Shown here: positions 33,414-42,300 of the stretch, one piece after another
Numbering within the stretch: the stretch's first letter is position 1
Layout of the letters: every line of letters begins with the position of its first letter
DNA from: Nonomuraea sp. PA05
GTDB lineage: Bacteria; Actinomycetota; Actinomycetes; Streptosporangiales; Streptosporangiaceae
Length of the DNA: 64,000 nucleotides
Assembly: GCF_008086045.1 (NCBI RefSeq)
Contig: NZ_VSEY01000056.1
Location: 1-64,000 of the forward strand
Direction: 5' to 3'
Program-made: the position numbers and the translations under genes
Notes under the pieces: generated by a model
The model's input: the letters and a program-made list of their open reading frames with translations, nothing else
What the model was told of the DNA's origin: nothing
The model's database searches: none

Positions 33414-34571
33414 ATGCTGACGGCAGGGCAGGTCCTCCAGCTCATTCGCGATGGCTCCTGCCGGACGCGCAAGGAACTGATCGAGCTCACCGGCCTGTCC
33501 CGATCGACGATCACCGACCGGGTCGACCGGCTCATCGACGCCGGCTACATCCATGAGTCCGGCGTCGGCACCTCCGGGGGCGGGCGACCGCCCTCGGTGC
33601 TCGACGTGGACGCCACCCAGCGCCTGATGCTGGTGGCCGACCTGGGCGCCACCCACGCCAGGGTGGCGCTCACCGACCTCGCCGCCCGGCCCATCGCCGA
33701 GGAGAGCACCGAGATGCGCATCGAGCTCGGCCCCGACGCCGTGCTGTCCTGGGTGCGCGAGGCGTTCCAGCGCATGCTGGACCGGGTCGGGCGGCCGGCC
33801 GCCGAGGTGTGCGGGATCGGCCTCGACCTGCCCGGCTCGGTGGACCACACGACCGGGCGGGTGATCAGGTCGTTCCTGATGCCCGGCTGGGACGACCATC
33901 CGGTGCGCGAGGCGATCGGCACCACCTTCGACGTGCCGATCCTGGTGGAGAACGACGCGAACGCGATGGCGCTGGGCGAGTGGTGGTCGTTCTGGCGCGA
34001 CACCGACTCACTGGTCCTCATCAAGGTCTCCACCGGCATCGGCACCGGCATCATCCTCGACGGGCAGATCTACCGCGGCGTCGAGGAGGCCGCGGGCAAC
34101 ATCGGGCACGTACGGCTGCGCGAGACCGACGACCGGGTCTGCACCTGCGGCTCGCGCGGCTGCGTGGCGTCGCTGGCCAGCGGCCACGCCCTGGCCACCG
34201 ACCTGGGCGTGGCCTCCAGCCGCGACGTGGTCAGGCTCGTGCATGCAGGCGATCCGGGCGCCATCGCCGGCGTCCAGGAGGCCGGGCGCACGCTGGGCGT
34301 CGTGCTGGCCACCGCGGTCAGCCTGCTCAACCCCGGCGTGCTGGTGCTGGCCGGGGACATGGCCGAGACCAGGGAGCACTACCTCACGGGCATCAGGGAG
34401 ATCGTCTACCGACGCAGCCTGCCGTACACGACGCGGAACCTGGAGATCGTCACCAGCTCGCTCGGGGACCGGGCCGGGATCGTCGGGATGGCGGTGATCG
34501 TCATGGAACACGTGCTCTCCCCCGCCTCCGTGGACGCCGCCCTGGCCGGCAAGGCGAACGCGGTCAACTGA
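33414..34571 (+). CDS. ROK-family transcriptional regulator
   Basis: A 385-residue sugar-responsive regulator. The N-terminal winged helix-turn-helix (KELIELTGLSRSTITDRVDRLIDAGYI) is followed by a ROK sugar-kinase-like domain with the ATP motif VADLGATHARV, the substrate motif VENDANAMALGEWW, and the zinc site formed by GNIGHV and C-T-C-G-S-R-G-C. It ends the importer operon and presumably represses the divergent promoters at 29203-29315 until the imported sugar or a phosphorylated derivative binds. Confidence 0.92.
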   Translation: MLTAGQVLQLIRDGSCRTRKELIELTGLSRSTITDRVDRLIDAGYIHESGVGTSGGGRPPSVLDVDATQRLMLVADLGATHARVALTDLAARPIAEESTEMRIELGPDAVLSWVREAFQRMLDRVGRPAAEVCGIGLDLPGSVDHTTGRVIRSFLMPGWDDHPVREAIGTTFDVPILVENDANAMALGEWWSFWRDTDSLVLIKVSTGIGTGIILDGQIYRGVEEAAGNIGHVRLRETDDRVCTCGSRGCVASLASGHALATDLGVASSRDVVRLVHAGDPGAIAGVQEAGRTLGVVLATAVSLLNPGVLVLAGDMAETREHYLTGIREIVYRRSLPYTTRNLEIVTSSLGDRAGIVGMAVIVMEHVLSPASVDAALAGKANAVN

Positions 34572-34694
34572 GCGCGGTCGCCTCGTCGGCCCCGGTGAGC
34601 GCGGTCAGCCGGGCGCGGTCGCCTCGTCGGCCGGGGCGGGCGCGGTCTGGCGGGCGTGGTCGCCTCGTCGACTGGGGCGGGCGCGGTCAGGCGA
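34572..34694. repeat. 41-bp tandem repeat, three copies
   Basis: Copies begin at 34572, 34613 and 34654, each opening with GCG(C/T)GGTCGCCTCGTCG. The array fills the gap between the ROK gene and the convergent metal-receptor gene and covers the last few bases of the latter. The 41-bp unit is not a multiple of three, in keeping with a non-coding position. Confidence 0.9.
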
Positions 34695-35433
34695 GTGCGG
34701 CGTGCAGGAGGGCGGGTGCCTCGACGAGCGAGGGGCCGTACCAGGTGAGCAACCGCCCGCTCACCGGCGCGCAGCGCAGGCCGGGGAAGGACTCAGGGCC
34801 GTCGTCCCGGCTGAACGCGTACGGCTCGTCGGGCAGGACGACCAGGTCGGGGCGCCGCTCGTTCAGCTCGGCGAGCGGGATCTTCGGGTAGCGCTCCGGA
34901 TGGGCGGCGTACAGGTTGTCCACGCCGAGGCGCCTGAGCACGTCGCCCGTGAACGTGTCGCGGCCCACCACCATCCACGGCCGGCGCCAGATCGGCACGA
35001 TCGCCGTCCGTCTCGGCCCGTCGAAGGGCGCGCGCCACGCCTCCCGCGCCCGCCCCAGCCAGCCGGGCGGCTCCACGCGGCAGGCGACGGCGAACATGCG
35101 CTCCAACGAGGTGAACGCCTCCTCCACCGTCTCGATCCGCGTCACCCACACCGGGACGCCCGACGCGCGCAGCGCCTCGATGTCGGGCGGCCGGTTCTCC
35201 TCGGCGTTGGCCAGCACCACGTCAGGGGCCAGCCGCCTGATCGCTTCGAGGTCGGGGTTCTTGGTGCCCCTGACCCTGGCCACGTCGAGGCCCGCCGGGT
35301 GGGAGCACCAGTCGGTCGCCCCGACCAGCGCGCCGGGCAGGGTCGCCGCCACCGACTCGGTCAGCGACGGCACCAGGGAGACGATCCGCCCCACCGTCTC
35401 GGGAATTCGCACGCTCGCACCGGTGTCATCCAC
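34687..35433 (-). CDS. Helical-backbone metal receptor (BtuF/YvrC-like), no signal peptide
   Basis: A 248-residue class-III periplasmic-binding-protein fold: RIVSLVPSLTESVAA, the strand LVGATDWCSHP and NPDLEAIRRLAPDVVLA match the cobalamin or iron-siderophore binding family. There is no signal peptide or lipobox, so it is cytosolic or its start is misjudged. GTG at 35433 is the only start consistent with the conserved N-terminus and lacks a clear ribosome-binding site. A role in binding cobalamin, haem or another metal complex is inferred from the fold only. Its 3' end lies in the 41-bp repeat. Confidence 0.75.
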   Translation of the reverse strand: MDDTGASVRIPETVGRIVSLVPSLTESVAATLPGALVGATDWCSHPAGLDVARVRGTKNPDLEAIRRLAPDVVLANAEENRPPDIEALRASGVPVWVTRIETVEEAFTSLERMFAVACRVEPPGWLGRAREAWRAPFDGPRRTAIVPIWRRPWMVVGRDTFTGDVLRRLGVDNLYAAHPERYPKIPLAELNERRPDLVVLPDEPYAFSRDDGPESFPGLRCAPVSGRLLTWYGPSLVEAPALLHAALA

Positions 35434-35466
35434 ACCGGCCAGCCTATGATGATCGTTTGTCGGTCG

Positions 35467-36312
35467 ATGGCCGTAGACTTCGGCCCAAAGATCGTTCGAC
35501 TCGTGATCGGGGGACGACGGTTGCAGCGGGAGTCGCTCGGCTTCGATCCGAAAACACCCAGCGTGGCCAGGCTCTACGACTACTACCTGGGCGGCAAGGA
35601 CCACTTCCCTGCCGACCGCGCGGCGGCGGAGCGCATCCTGGAGGTCGCGCCCGAGCTGCGGGCGGCGGCGCGGGCCAACCGCTCGTTCCTCGGCCGGGCG
35701 GTGCGCTTCCTCGCCGCGTCCGGCGTCGAGCAGTTCCTCGACATCGGCACCGGGCTGCCCGCCCACGGCAACGTGCACGAGGTGGCGCCCTCGGCGCGGG
35801 TGGTCTACGTCGACCATGATCCGGTGGTGCTCGTGCACGCCAGGGCGCTGCTCGCCGGGCAGGGCGAGACGACCGTGGTCAGGGGCGACCTGCGTGAGCC
35901 CGCCGCGCTGCTGAAGGACCCCGACCTGCTGCGGGCCCTCGACCTCGACAGGCCGGTGGGCGTGCTGCTGACCGCGGTCCTGCACTACGTCGCCGACGCC
36001 GACGACCCCGAGGCGATCGTCGCCACGCTGCGCGACGCCCTCGCCCCCGGCAGCCACCTGGTCCTGTCGCACGGCACCAGCGACGCCAGGGCCGCCGTCG
36101 TCGAGCGGGCCACCGAGGTCTACCTCGGCGCCGACACGCCGCTCACGCTGCGCGGGCGGGAGCGGATCGGCAGGCTGTTCCAGGGGTTCGAGCTGGTGCG
36201 GCCCGGCCTGGTCTGGCTGCCCGAATGGCGTCCCGAGCAGGCCGACCTGATCGACTTCCACGACGGCCCCGAGTCGTCGCTGACCCTGTGCGGCGTGGGC
36301 AGGAAGGGCTGA
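35467..36312 (+). CDS. SAM-dependent methyltransferase, DUF574 type
   Basis: The core begins DPKTPSVARLYDYYLGGKDHFPADRAAAE, the hallmark of the actinobacterial DUF574 (Methyltransf_19) family, followed by the SAM motif FLDIGTGLP and VVYVDHDPVV. These class-I methyltransferases are numerous in actinomycetes and their substrates are mostly unknown. The start is uncertain: ATG 35467 is given, but TTG 35521 has GGGGGA six bases upstream and begins just before the conserved block. It is divergent from the metal-receptor gene with a very short gap, and is followed after 4 bp by the flavin-type oxidoreductase. Confidence 0.88.
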   Translation: MAVDFGPKIVRLVIGGRRLQRESLGFDPKTPSVARLYDYYLGGKDHFPADRAAAERILEVAPELRAAARANRSFLGRAVRFLAASGVEQFLDIGTGLPAHGNVHEVAPSARVVYVDHDPVVLVHARALLAGQGETTVVRGDLREPAALLKDPDLLRALDLDRPVGVLLTAVLHYVADADDPEAIVATLRDALAPGSHLVLSHGTSDARAAVVERATEVYLGADTPLTLRGRERIGRLFQGFELVRPGLVWLPEWRPEQADLIDFHDGPESSLTLCGVGRKG

Positions 36313-36316
36313 GGCC

Positions 36317-37213
36317 GTGGAGATCGGGCTGGCCGTGCCGCAGTACGGCAGGTTCGCGCAGCTGTCCAGCGTGCTGCGGGTGGCGCGCGAGGCCGAGTCG
36401 ATGGGCTTGCACAGCCTGTGGGCCGGCGACCGGCTGCTCACCCCGCTGCGGCCGAAGGACCGCTACCCGGGCGGCGACGGCACCATCCCGGAGGCGCACC
36501 GGGTGTTCCTCGACCCGTTCGCGGTGCTGTCGGTCGCCGCGTCGGTCACCTCCACCGTGCGGCTCGGCACCAGCGCGCTCAACGCCTGCTGGTACGCCCC
36601 GGCCGTCCTGGCGCGGTCGCTCACCACGATCGACCACCTCAGCGGCGGGCGGCTCGACGCCGGCCTCGGGCTGGGCTGGTCCTCCGACGAGTACGCCGCC
36701 GCCGGCGTGCCCTGGGAAGGCCGGGCCCGGCGTTACGAGGCCACGCTCGACGCCCTGGAGGCGATCTGGACCACCGACCCGGTGGCGTACGAGCACGAGC
36801 TGTGGACGATCGCGCCGAGCCACATCGAGCCCAAACCGGCCCGGCGCCCGCCGCTCTACCTGGCGGGCTTCTCCGAGCCGGCGCTGCGCCGCATCGGCCG
36901 CAGGGGCGACGGCTGGCTGACCGCCGCGCTACCGATCCACGCGCTGACGTCGATGTGGCGGACGGTGTGCCACGCCGCGGAGCAGGCCGGCCGCGACCCC
37001 GCCGGCCTGCGCATGGTGCTGCGCGCCAACCCGGTGATCGACGAGCACGGCACGCCGCCGAGAAGCGGCACCGTCGCCGGGATCGCCGCCTACCTCGCCA
37101 CCGCGGCCGAGGCCGGGGTGCACGAGGTGATCCTCGACCTCCAGCACACCGCCACGGACGACCGGAACCTGCTCGATCTGGCGGCGGCCTTCCAGGCGGA
37201 GCTGGGCGGGTGA
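36317..37213 (+). CDS. LLM-class (F420/FMN) oxidoreductase
   Basis: A 298-residue luciferase-like monooxygenase barrel. Segments VRLGTSALNACWYAPAVLARSLTTIDHLSGGRLDAGLGLGWSSDEYAAAGVPW are typical of F420-dependent members common in actinobacteria. Cofactor and substrate cannot be told apart from FMN users with certainty. GTG start at 36317, 4 bp after the methyltransferase, suggests an operon. Confidence 0.88.
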   Translation: MEIGLAVPQYGRFAQLSSVLRVAREAESMGLHSLWAGDRLLTPLRPKDRYPGGDGTIPEAHRVFLDPFAVLSVAASVTSTVRLGTSALNACWYAPAVLARSLTTIDHLSGGRLDAGLGLGWSSDEYAAAGVPWEGRARRYEATLDALEAIWTTDPVAYEHELWTIAPSHIEPKPARRPPLYLAGFSEPALRRIGRRGDGWLTAALPIHALTSMWRTVCHAAEQAGRDPAGLRMVLRANPVIDEHGTPPRSGTVAGIAAYLATAAEAGVHEVILDLQHTATDDRNLLDLAAAFQAELGG

Positions 37214-37325
37214 GGGCTTGCTCGGCGGGCGAGCGAGGGCTTGTCCCGTGGCGGGTGAGGGCCTGCTCGGCGGCGAGCGAGGGCTTGTCCCGTGGCGGGC
37301 GAAGGCCTGCTCGGGCGGCGGGTGA
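37212..37325. repeat. Nested 22/44-bp tandem repeat between convergent genes
   Basis: Units beginning GAGGGC(T/C)TG recur at 37212, 37257 and 37301 (spacings 45 and 44 bp), and each is itself made of two similar 22-bp halves. The array fills the whole gap between the oxidoreductase and tpx genes and could act as a structured terminator. Confidence 0.8.
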
Positions 37326-37328
37326 GGC

Positions 37329-37826
37329 TTACTTGAGTGCGGACAGCGCGCCCTCGTAGTCGGGCTCCTGCGTGATCTCCGGCACCAGCTCGGAGTAGAC
37401 CACGTTGTTGTCGGCGTCCAGCACGACCACGGCCCGCGCGGCCAGCCCGGCCAGCGGCCCCGACTCCTGGGAGACGCCGTAGTCGTCGAGGAACTCACGG
37501 CCGCGCATGAGCGACAGCGTGGTGACGTTCTCCAGGCCCTCGGCGCCGCAGAACCGCTTCTGGGCGAAGGGCAGGTCGGCCGAGATGCACAGCACCGCCA
37601 CGTCGGGGTGCTCGGCGGCGACCTCGTTGAAGCGGCGCACGGAGGCCGCGCACACGCCGGTGTCGACGCTCGGGAAGATGTTGAGGACCTTCGTCTTCTG
37701 GCCGAAGTCCTCCAGCGTGCGTTCCGCCAGGTCGGCGCCCACCAGCTTGAACGCGGGAGCGCTGTCGCCGGGCTTCGGGAAGGTGCCGGCCACGGTGATG
37801 GGGTTGCCCTTGAAGGTGACGGACAT
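37329..37826 (-). CDS. tpx: Thiol peroxidase
   Basis: A cytosolic atypical 2-Cys peroxiredoxin of 165 aa. The peroxidatic Cys59 is in the motif PSVDTGVCAAS and the resolving Cys93 in QKRFCGAEG, the pair that defines Tpx; it reduces hydroperoxides with thioredoxin. ATG at 37826 has AGGAGG seven bases upstream. Confidence 0.96.
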   Translation of the reverse strand: MSVTFKGNPITVAGTFPKPGDSAPAFKLVGADLAERTLEDFGQKTKVLNIFPSVDTGVCAASVRRFNEVAAEHPDVAVLCISADLPFAQKRFCGAEGLENVTTLSLMRGREFLDDYGVSQESGPLAGLAARAVVVLDADNNVVYSELVPEITQEPDYEGALSALK

Positions 37827-38038
37827 GGAAAGCCTCCTGATAACGATGTTCTCCCAGCATCGAGATCCTATCGGCGTCCCCGTCGGGCCCGGTCGTGGCG
37901 GGCCGCGCTCCCGTAAGGGACGGTCGTGGCGGGCGGCGGGCGGCGGGCAGCGGGCGGCGGGCAGCAGGCGGCAGGCGGCAGGCGGCGGGCAGCAGGCGGC
38001 GGGCAGCAGGCGGCGGGCGGGCCGGATCGCGCTGTCTG
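37827..38038. repeat. Intergenic region with 7-bp (GGCGGGC/GGCAGGC) microsatellite
   Basis: After a short spacer upstream of tpx, about 37926-38020 is an almost uninterrupted series of 7-bp units alternating GGCGGGC, GGCAGGC and GCAGGCG. No gene is supported. The tpx promoter must lie between about 37830 and 37920. Confidence 0.8.
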
Positions 38039-39232
38039 TCAGGCCCAGTCGTGTCGGGCGGCGTGCCAGCCGAGCTGGACCCGTGTGCGTACGCCGGCCA
38101 GATCCATCAGCGCCCGCAGCCGCCGCTGGAGCGTACGCAACGACAGGTCGAGCTGGCCGGCCACCGCCTCGTCCGTCAGGCCCGACAGCAGCAGCGCCAG
38201 GATCTTCCTGTCCAGCTCGCCGATCTCGGGCTCGTGCGACTCCCGTAACTCGCCCAGCGCGTCGGCCCGCAACGGGTATGCGCGCTGCCACACCGCCTCG
38301 AACAGCGCCTCCACCCCGGTCAGCAGGCCGCTGCGGTGCAGCAGCACAGCCGCGGGCTCGCCGCCCGGCTCGGTGGTCAGCGGGACCAGCGCCAGCTCGG
38401 AGTCGGCCATCATCAGCTTGATCGGCAGCTTGTCGGCCACCCTGACCTGTACGCCCTTGCGCACCGAGTCGACGATGCCGGGGACCGCGCCCGGCGTGGC
38501 CAGCACCTCGCGCTCGATCGCCACCTGGTACTCGATCCCGCGGTCCACGCCCCGGTCCTCGGCGGTGTTGTCGCTGGGCGGCACGGCCACGAACGGCGCC
38601 GTGGAGAACGAGCGGACGCGTTCGCGGGCGGCCCACTGGATTTGCAGGAAACGCTGTCTCACTGCCTCCACCCCTGTGACGACCTCGATCAGGTCGCCGA
38701 CGGCGCGGTCGGCGGCGGCCATCCGGTGCTGCTCGGCCAGCGCCACGATCGCCAGCTCCGCCGTGCGCAGCTCCTCCCTGCGGGCGGTGAGCAGGCCGCC
38801 CAGCGCCACGGACGGCGGGGCGGCGGCATAGCGGTCGCCGTGGCGATCCGCACTGCCGTCCGCGCGGTGGCCCTCGTGACCGTCCGCGCACCGATCCGCC
38901 TGACCATCCGCCTGCCTGCCCGAACGGCCGCCCGCACGGCGGTCCGAGTCGCGGTCCGGGCGGCCGTCTAGATGGACGCCCGCGTGGCGATCCCGGTGGC
39001 CGCCCGCATGGCGATCCGGGCGGTCGTCCGGGCGGGGGCCAGGGTGGCGGTCCGGGCGGTGGTCAGGGTGGCGGGAGACCAGGCCGCGGCCGGTCAGGGT
39101 GGTGAGGTCCGCTTCGATCGCGGCGGCCGGCCGGTCGAGGGCGGCGGCGAGGTCGGCCACGGAGCGGGGCGCATCCACCAGCAGCCGGTAGACGGCTTCC
39201 TCGCCCGCCGTGAGCCCCAGCGCCTCCAGCAC
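38039..39232 (-). CDS. TrmB/LuxR-type transcriptional regulator with 4-residue-periodic insertion
   Basis: A 397-residue regulator. The N-terminus is a TrmB-like winged helix (LEALGLTAGEEAVYRLLVDAPRSVADLAAALDRP), the middle a sensor region, and the C-terminus a LuxR-type helix-turn-helix (LDRKILALLLSGLTDEAVAGQLDLSLRTLQRRL). Regulators of this plan often stand beside large subtilases in Streptosporangiaceae and Streptomyces. Between residues about 57 and 136 lies an 80-residue insertion of twenty four-residue units of the type D-x-R/H-A. GTG at 39232 is preferred because GGGAG precedes it and the winged helix begins there; GTG 39334 would add 34 atypical residues and start 7 bp from the protease stop. 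Confidence 0.8.
   Translation of the reverse strand: MLEALGLTAGEEAVYRLLVDAPRSVADLAAALDRPAAAIEADLTTLTGRGLVSRHPDHRPDRHPGPRPDDRPDRHAGGHRDRHAGVHLDGRPDRDSDRRAGGRSGRQADGQADRCADGHEGHRADGSADRHGDRYAAAPPSVALGGLLTARREELRTAELAIVALAEQHRMAAADRAVGDLIEVVTGVEAVRQRFLQIQWAARERVRSFSTAPFVAVPPSDNTAEDRGVDRGIEYQVAIEREVLATPGAVPGIVDSVRKGVQVRVADKLPIKLMMADSELALVPLTTEPGGEPAAVLLHRSGLLTGVEALFEAVWQRAYPLRADALGELRESHEPEIGELDRKILALLLSGLTDEAVAGQLDLSLRTLQRRLRALMDLAGVRTRVQLGWHAARHDWA
38825..39064 (-). repeat. 12-bp periodic repeat, 20 units, inside the TrmB/LuxR regulator gene
   Basis: The 240-bp segment translates into exactly twenty tetrapeptides such as DRHP, DGRP, DRRA, DGQA and DRYA. Most have Asp or Gly at position 1, Arg or Gly at 2, Arg or His at 3 and Ala or Pro at 4. 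The units are degenerate, hence older than the perfect repeats elsewhere in the window. Confidence 0.85.
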
Positions 39233-39340
39233 GGTGCCCGTCTCCCTCTGCTCGCCCGGATCGCCGACCAGTATGGGAGAGAAAATGGGGCCAAAGGCGA
39301 CATAGCCGTCTTCGGCCCCGAATCGTGACTGCACGGTTAT

Positions 39341-42300
39341 CTAGCTCACAAGAGCCCGGATGATCTCCTGGCTCACCGTGTTCCCCTTGGCGTCCGAGGC
39401 GGTGGCCTTCAGCGACAGGGAGCCGCCGCGGACGGCGGTGGTCCACGCGCCCTTGCCTGTCGGCACGAGCACGGCGGGCTGCCACGTCGCGCCGTCGTCG
39501 TAGGAGACCGACAGCGTGGCCTTGCTCGCCCTGCTCGGCGAGTCCAGCCACTCCTGCGTGGTCGCCGACAGGCCGATCCTGACGATCGGGCCGATCACCT
39601 TGACGTCGTAGTCGAGCTGCATCATCGGGATGTCCACCTGATAAGGACCCTCAGGGTCGACAGGGGCCGAGGTGAAGCCCCACTCGGTGCGGGTGCGGGT
39701 GGAGGTGCGCCAGCGCTCGGCGTCCCTGTTCACGTCGAGCGTCAGCCGGTACGGCGCCGCCTGTTCGGGCAGCCCGTTCCAGACGGCCATGGCGCGCCCC
39801 GCCGACTTCCTGATCAGCTTGTCGCCCTGGTAGAGCGCGATCGACATGTTCGCGTACTCGTCGCCGCCGCCACCGGAGTGTCCCGGCGTGCCGTCGGCCA
39901 GCGGCGGGATGTTGAACTGCATGCCGTTGCCCTGGTCGCGGAACGGCCCCCAGTACTCGGTGCTCAGCCGCGGCCGGACGACCGGCGCGAACCACTCGTG
40001 CGTGACCTTCTGCCCCGCCCGGTAGGTCTGCGGCTTCTGCCGCATCTCCCAGTCGTCGGCGCCGCCGATGAAGTGGTTCTCGTACCAGCGGTAACCCGAT
40101 CCGGTGGTGACCCACTCGGTGCGTTCGGCCGGGAAGTACTCGCGTTCCTGGAAGCCGAAGGCGGGCCCCCAGCCGTCCACCAGGTTGTAGCGGAAGCCGC
40201 CGCCCTCCTGGCCGGTGGTGGCGCCCCGGTACACGCCGCGGATCTCGGCCAGGCCGCGGGCGCGGTAGGTCAGGTCGCGGTCGGGGACGGCGCCCCGGTG
40301 CAGGTCCACCAGGTCGTACAGGTAGGTGGCGTAGGCGCGCTGCCGCACCACGGCGAGCTTGCCGGCCAGGCTCGCGCCCTCGTCGCGGGTGACCAGCACG
40401 ATCGGGATCGGCAGGCCCTCGCCGTAGCTCTCGTACAGGCGTCCAGGCGCGTCGTTGACGACCACCAGCAGCTTGGCGCCGGCTGCGACGGCCTGCTTGG
40501 CCCGCTCCTCGGCGGTGACCTCGGCGCTGCGGGTGACGATCACGGCCTTGCCCCTGGCGTCCACGCCCGCGTAGTCCTGCGCGGCGCCCTTGCCCGCGCT
40601 GACCGTGCGCAGCAGCGAACGGCCGTCGGTGAGGGTGCCGCCGCCCTGCACGGTGGTGATCAGCGGGGCGCGGCCGGAGACGTCGAGCGTGAGGCTCGGC
40701 TCGCCGGCGCGCCAGCGGGTCAGGTAGTCGAACGTGCCCTTCGTGACCCGCTCGGTGGGCGAGACGTAGACGCTGTCGTACCAGATGGGCAGCACGTAGC
40801 CGAGCCTGATCGGGCGGTCCTGGCCCGGGATCGTCCTGGCGAAGTCGAGCTGGGTCTGCCGCCGCTCGGCGAGCCGCGGCGTGCTGACGTTCAGCGGCCT
40901 GGCCTCGCTCGCGTCGAGCACGACCTCCTTGTTCCCGTCGAGGACGGTCTCGGGGTCGATCAGCAGGGCCATGCCGCGGGCGTCGGCGCGCTGCCCGGCC
41001 ACCTCCAGCAGCGAGTACGCCACGTAGGTGTCCGGCGGCAGGCGCAGCACCCGCTCGCCGTCCACGTCGTACGGGATCATGTCGCCGTTGAACGCGGCCA
41101 GCACCACCCGTCCGGCGGCGGGCTCGCCGTCGCGGTCGCGCAGCTTCAGGGTCAGGTCGTACAGCTCGCGCTCCTTGACCGCGCCGAACGCGGTGCGCAC
41201 GGACGTCTCCCCCGCCGTGGCGGTGACCAGCCCGGACGCCTTGGCGCCCGGCTCCAGCCCCGCCGGGTCGATGCTCAGCGTGACGTCGGCGGTTCCGTGC
41301 GCGGGCACCGTGACCTGCGGCGCGGACAGGGTGGCCGCGGTGGAGCCGCTGACCGCCAGGTCGAGCGTGACGCCGGCGTCGCCGTCGTTGCGGTAGGTGA
41401 TCGTCCGGTCGGTCCTCGGGTCGCCGTCGGCGTGCGGCCAGTCGTAGAACGCGGTGGGCACCGAGCCCGTCGCGGTCACCGTGGCCCGCACGGCCGCCGC
41501 CACGTCGAGCCGGCCCGTGCCCTGCTCGAACGGCGTGTACGGCACCGCCTCGGCGGAGCTCATCAGCGCGTCCTTGAGCCGCTGCCCGGTCCAGCCGGGG
41601 TGCCGCTGGAGCAGGATGGCCGCCGCGCCCGCGACGTGCGGGGTGGCCATGGAGGTGCCGTCCAGCTTCCAGTACGGCCCGTCCGCCTCGGTGTTGTACG
41701 ACGAGTGCGCCGCGTTGATCGCGACCCCGGGCGCGGAGATGTCGGGCTTGAGGCCGTAGGTCCGGTCGAGCGGCCCCATGCTGGAGAACGCGGCCCGCCT
41801 GTCGGACTTGTCCACCGCGCCCACGGTCAGCGCCGAGGCCGCGGAGCCGGGCGCGCCGATCGTGCCCTCGCCGTAGCTGTTGCCCGCGGCGATCACGAAC
41901 AGCGTGCCGTGCTGCGCCGACAGGGTGTCCACGGCCTGCGCCATGGGGTCGGCGCCGCCGTCGGGCAGGCTGCTGCCCAGGCTCATGCTGACGACCTCGG
42001 CCCTGGCCGCCGCCCACTCCATGCCCGCGATGATCCACGAGTCCTGGCCGTAGCCGTCGTCGCCGAGCACCTTGCCGATCAGCAGTTCGGCGCCGGGGGC
42101 GACGCCCTTGTTGTCGCCGTTGGACGCGGCGCCGGTGCCCGCCACCGTGGAGGCCACATGGGTGCCGTGGCCGTTGACGTCCTTGACCTCCTCGCCCGGC
42201 ACGAAGCTGGTGGACTCGGCGATGCGGCCCTTGAGGTCGGGGTGGGTATCGTCCACGCCGGTGTCGAGCACGGCGACCTTGACGCCCGCGCCGTCGAGCC

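Noticed and set aside
37827..38038. CRISPR-like array near tpx
   Set aside because: The units are contiguous 7-bp copies without spacers.
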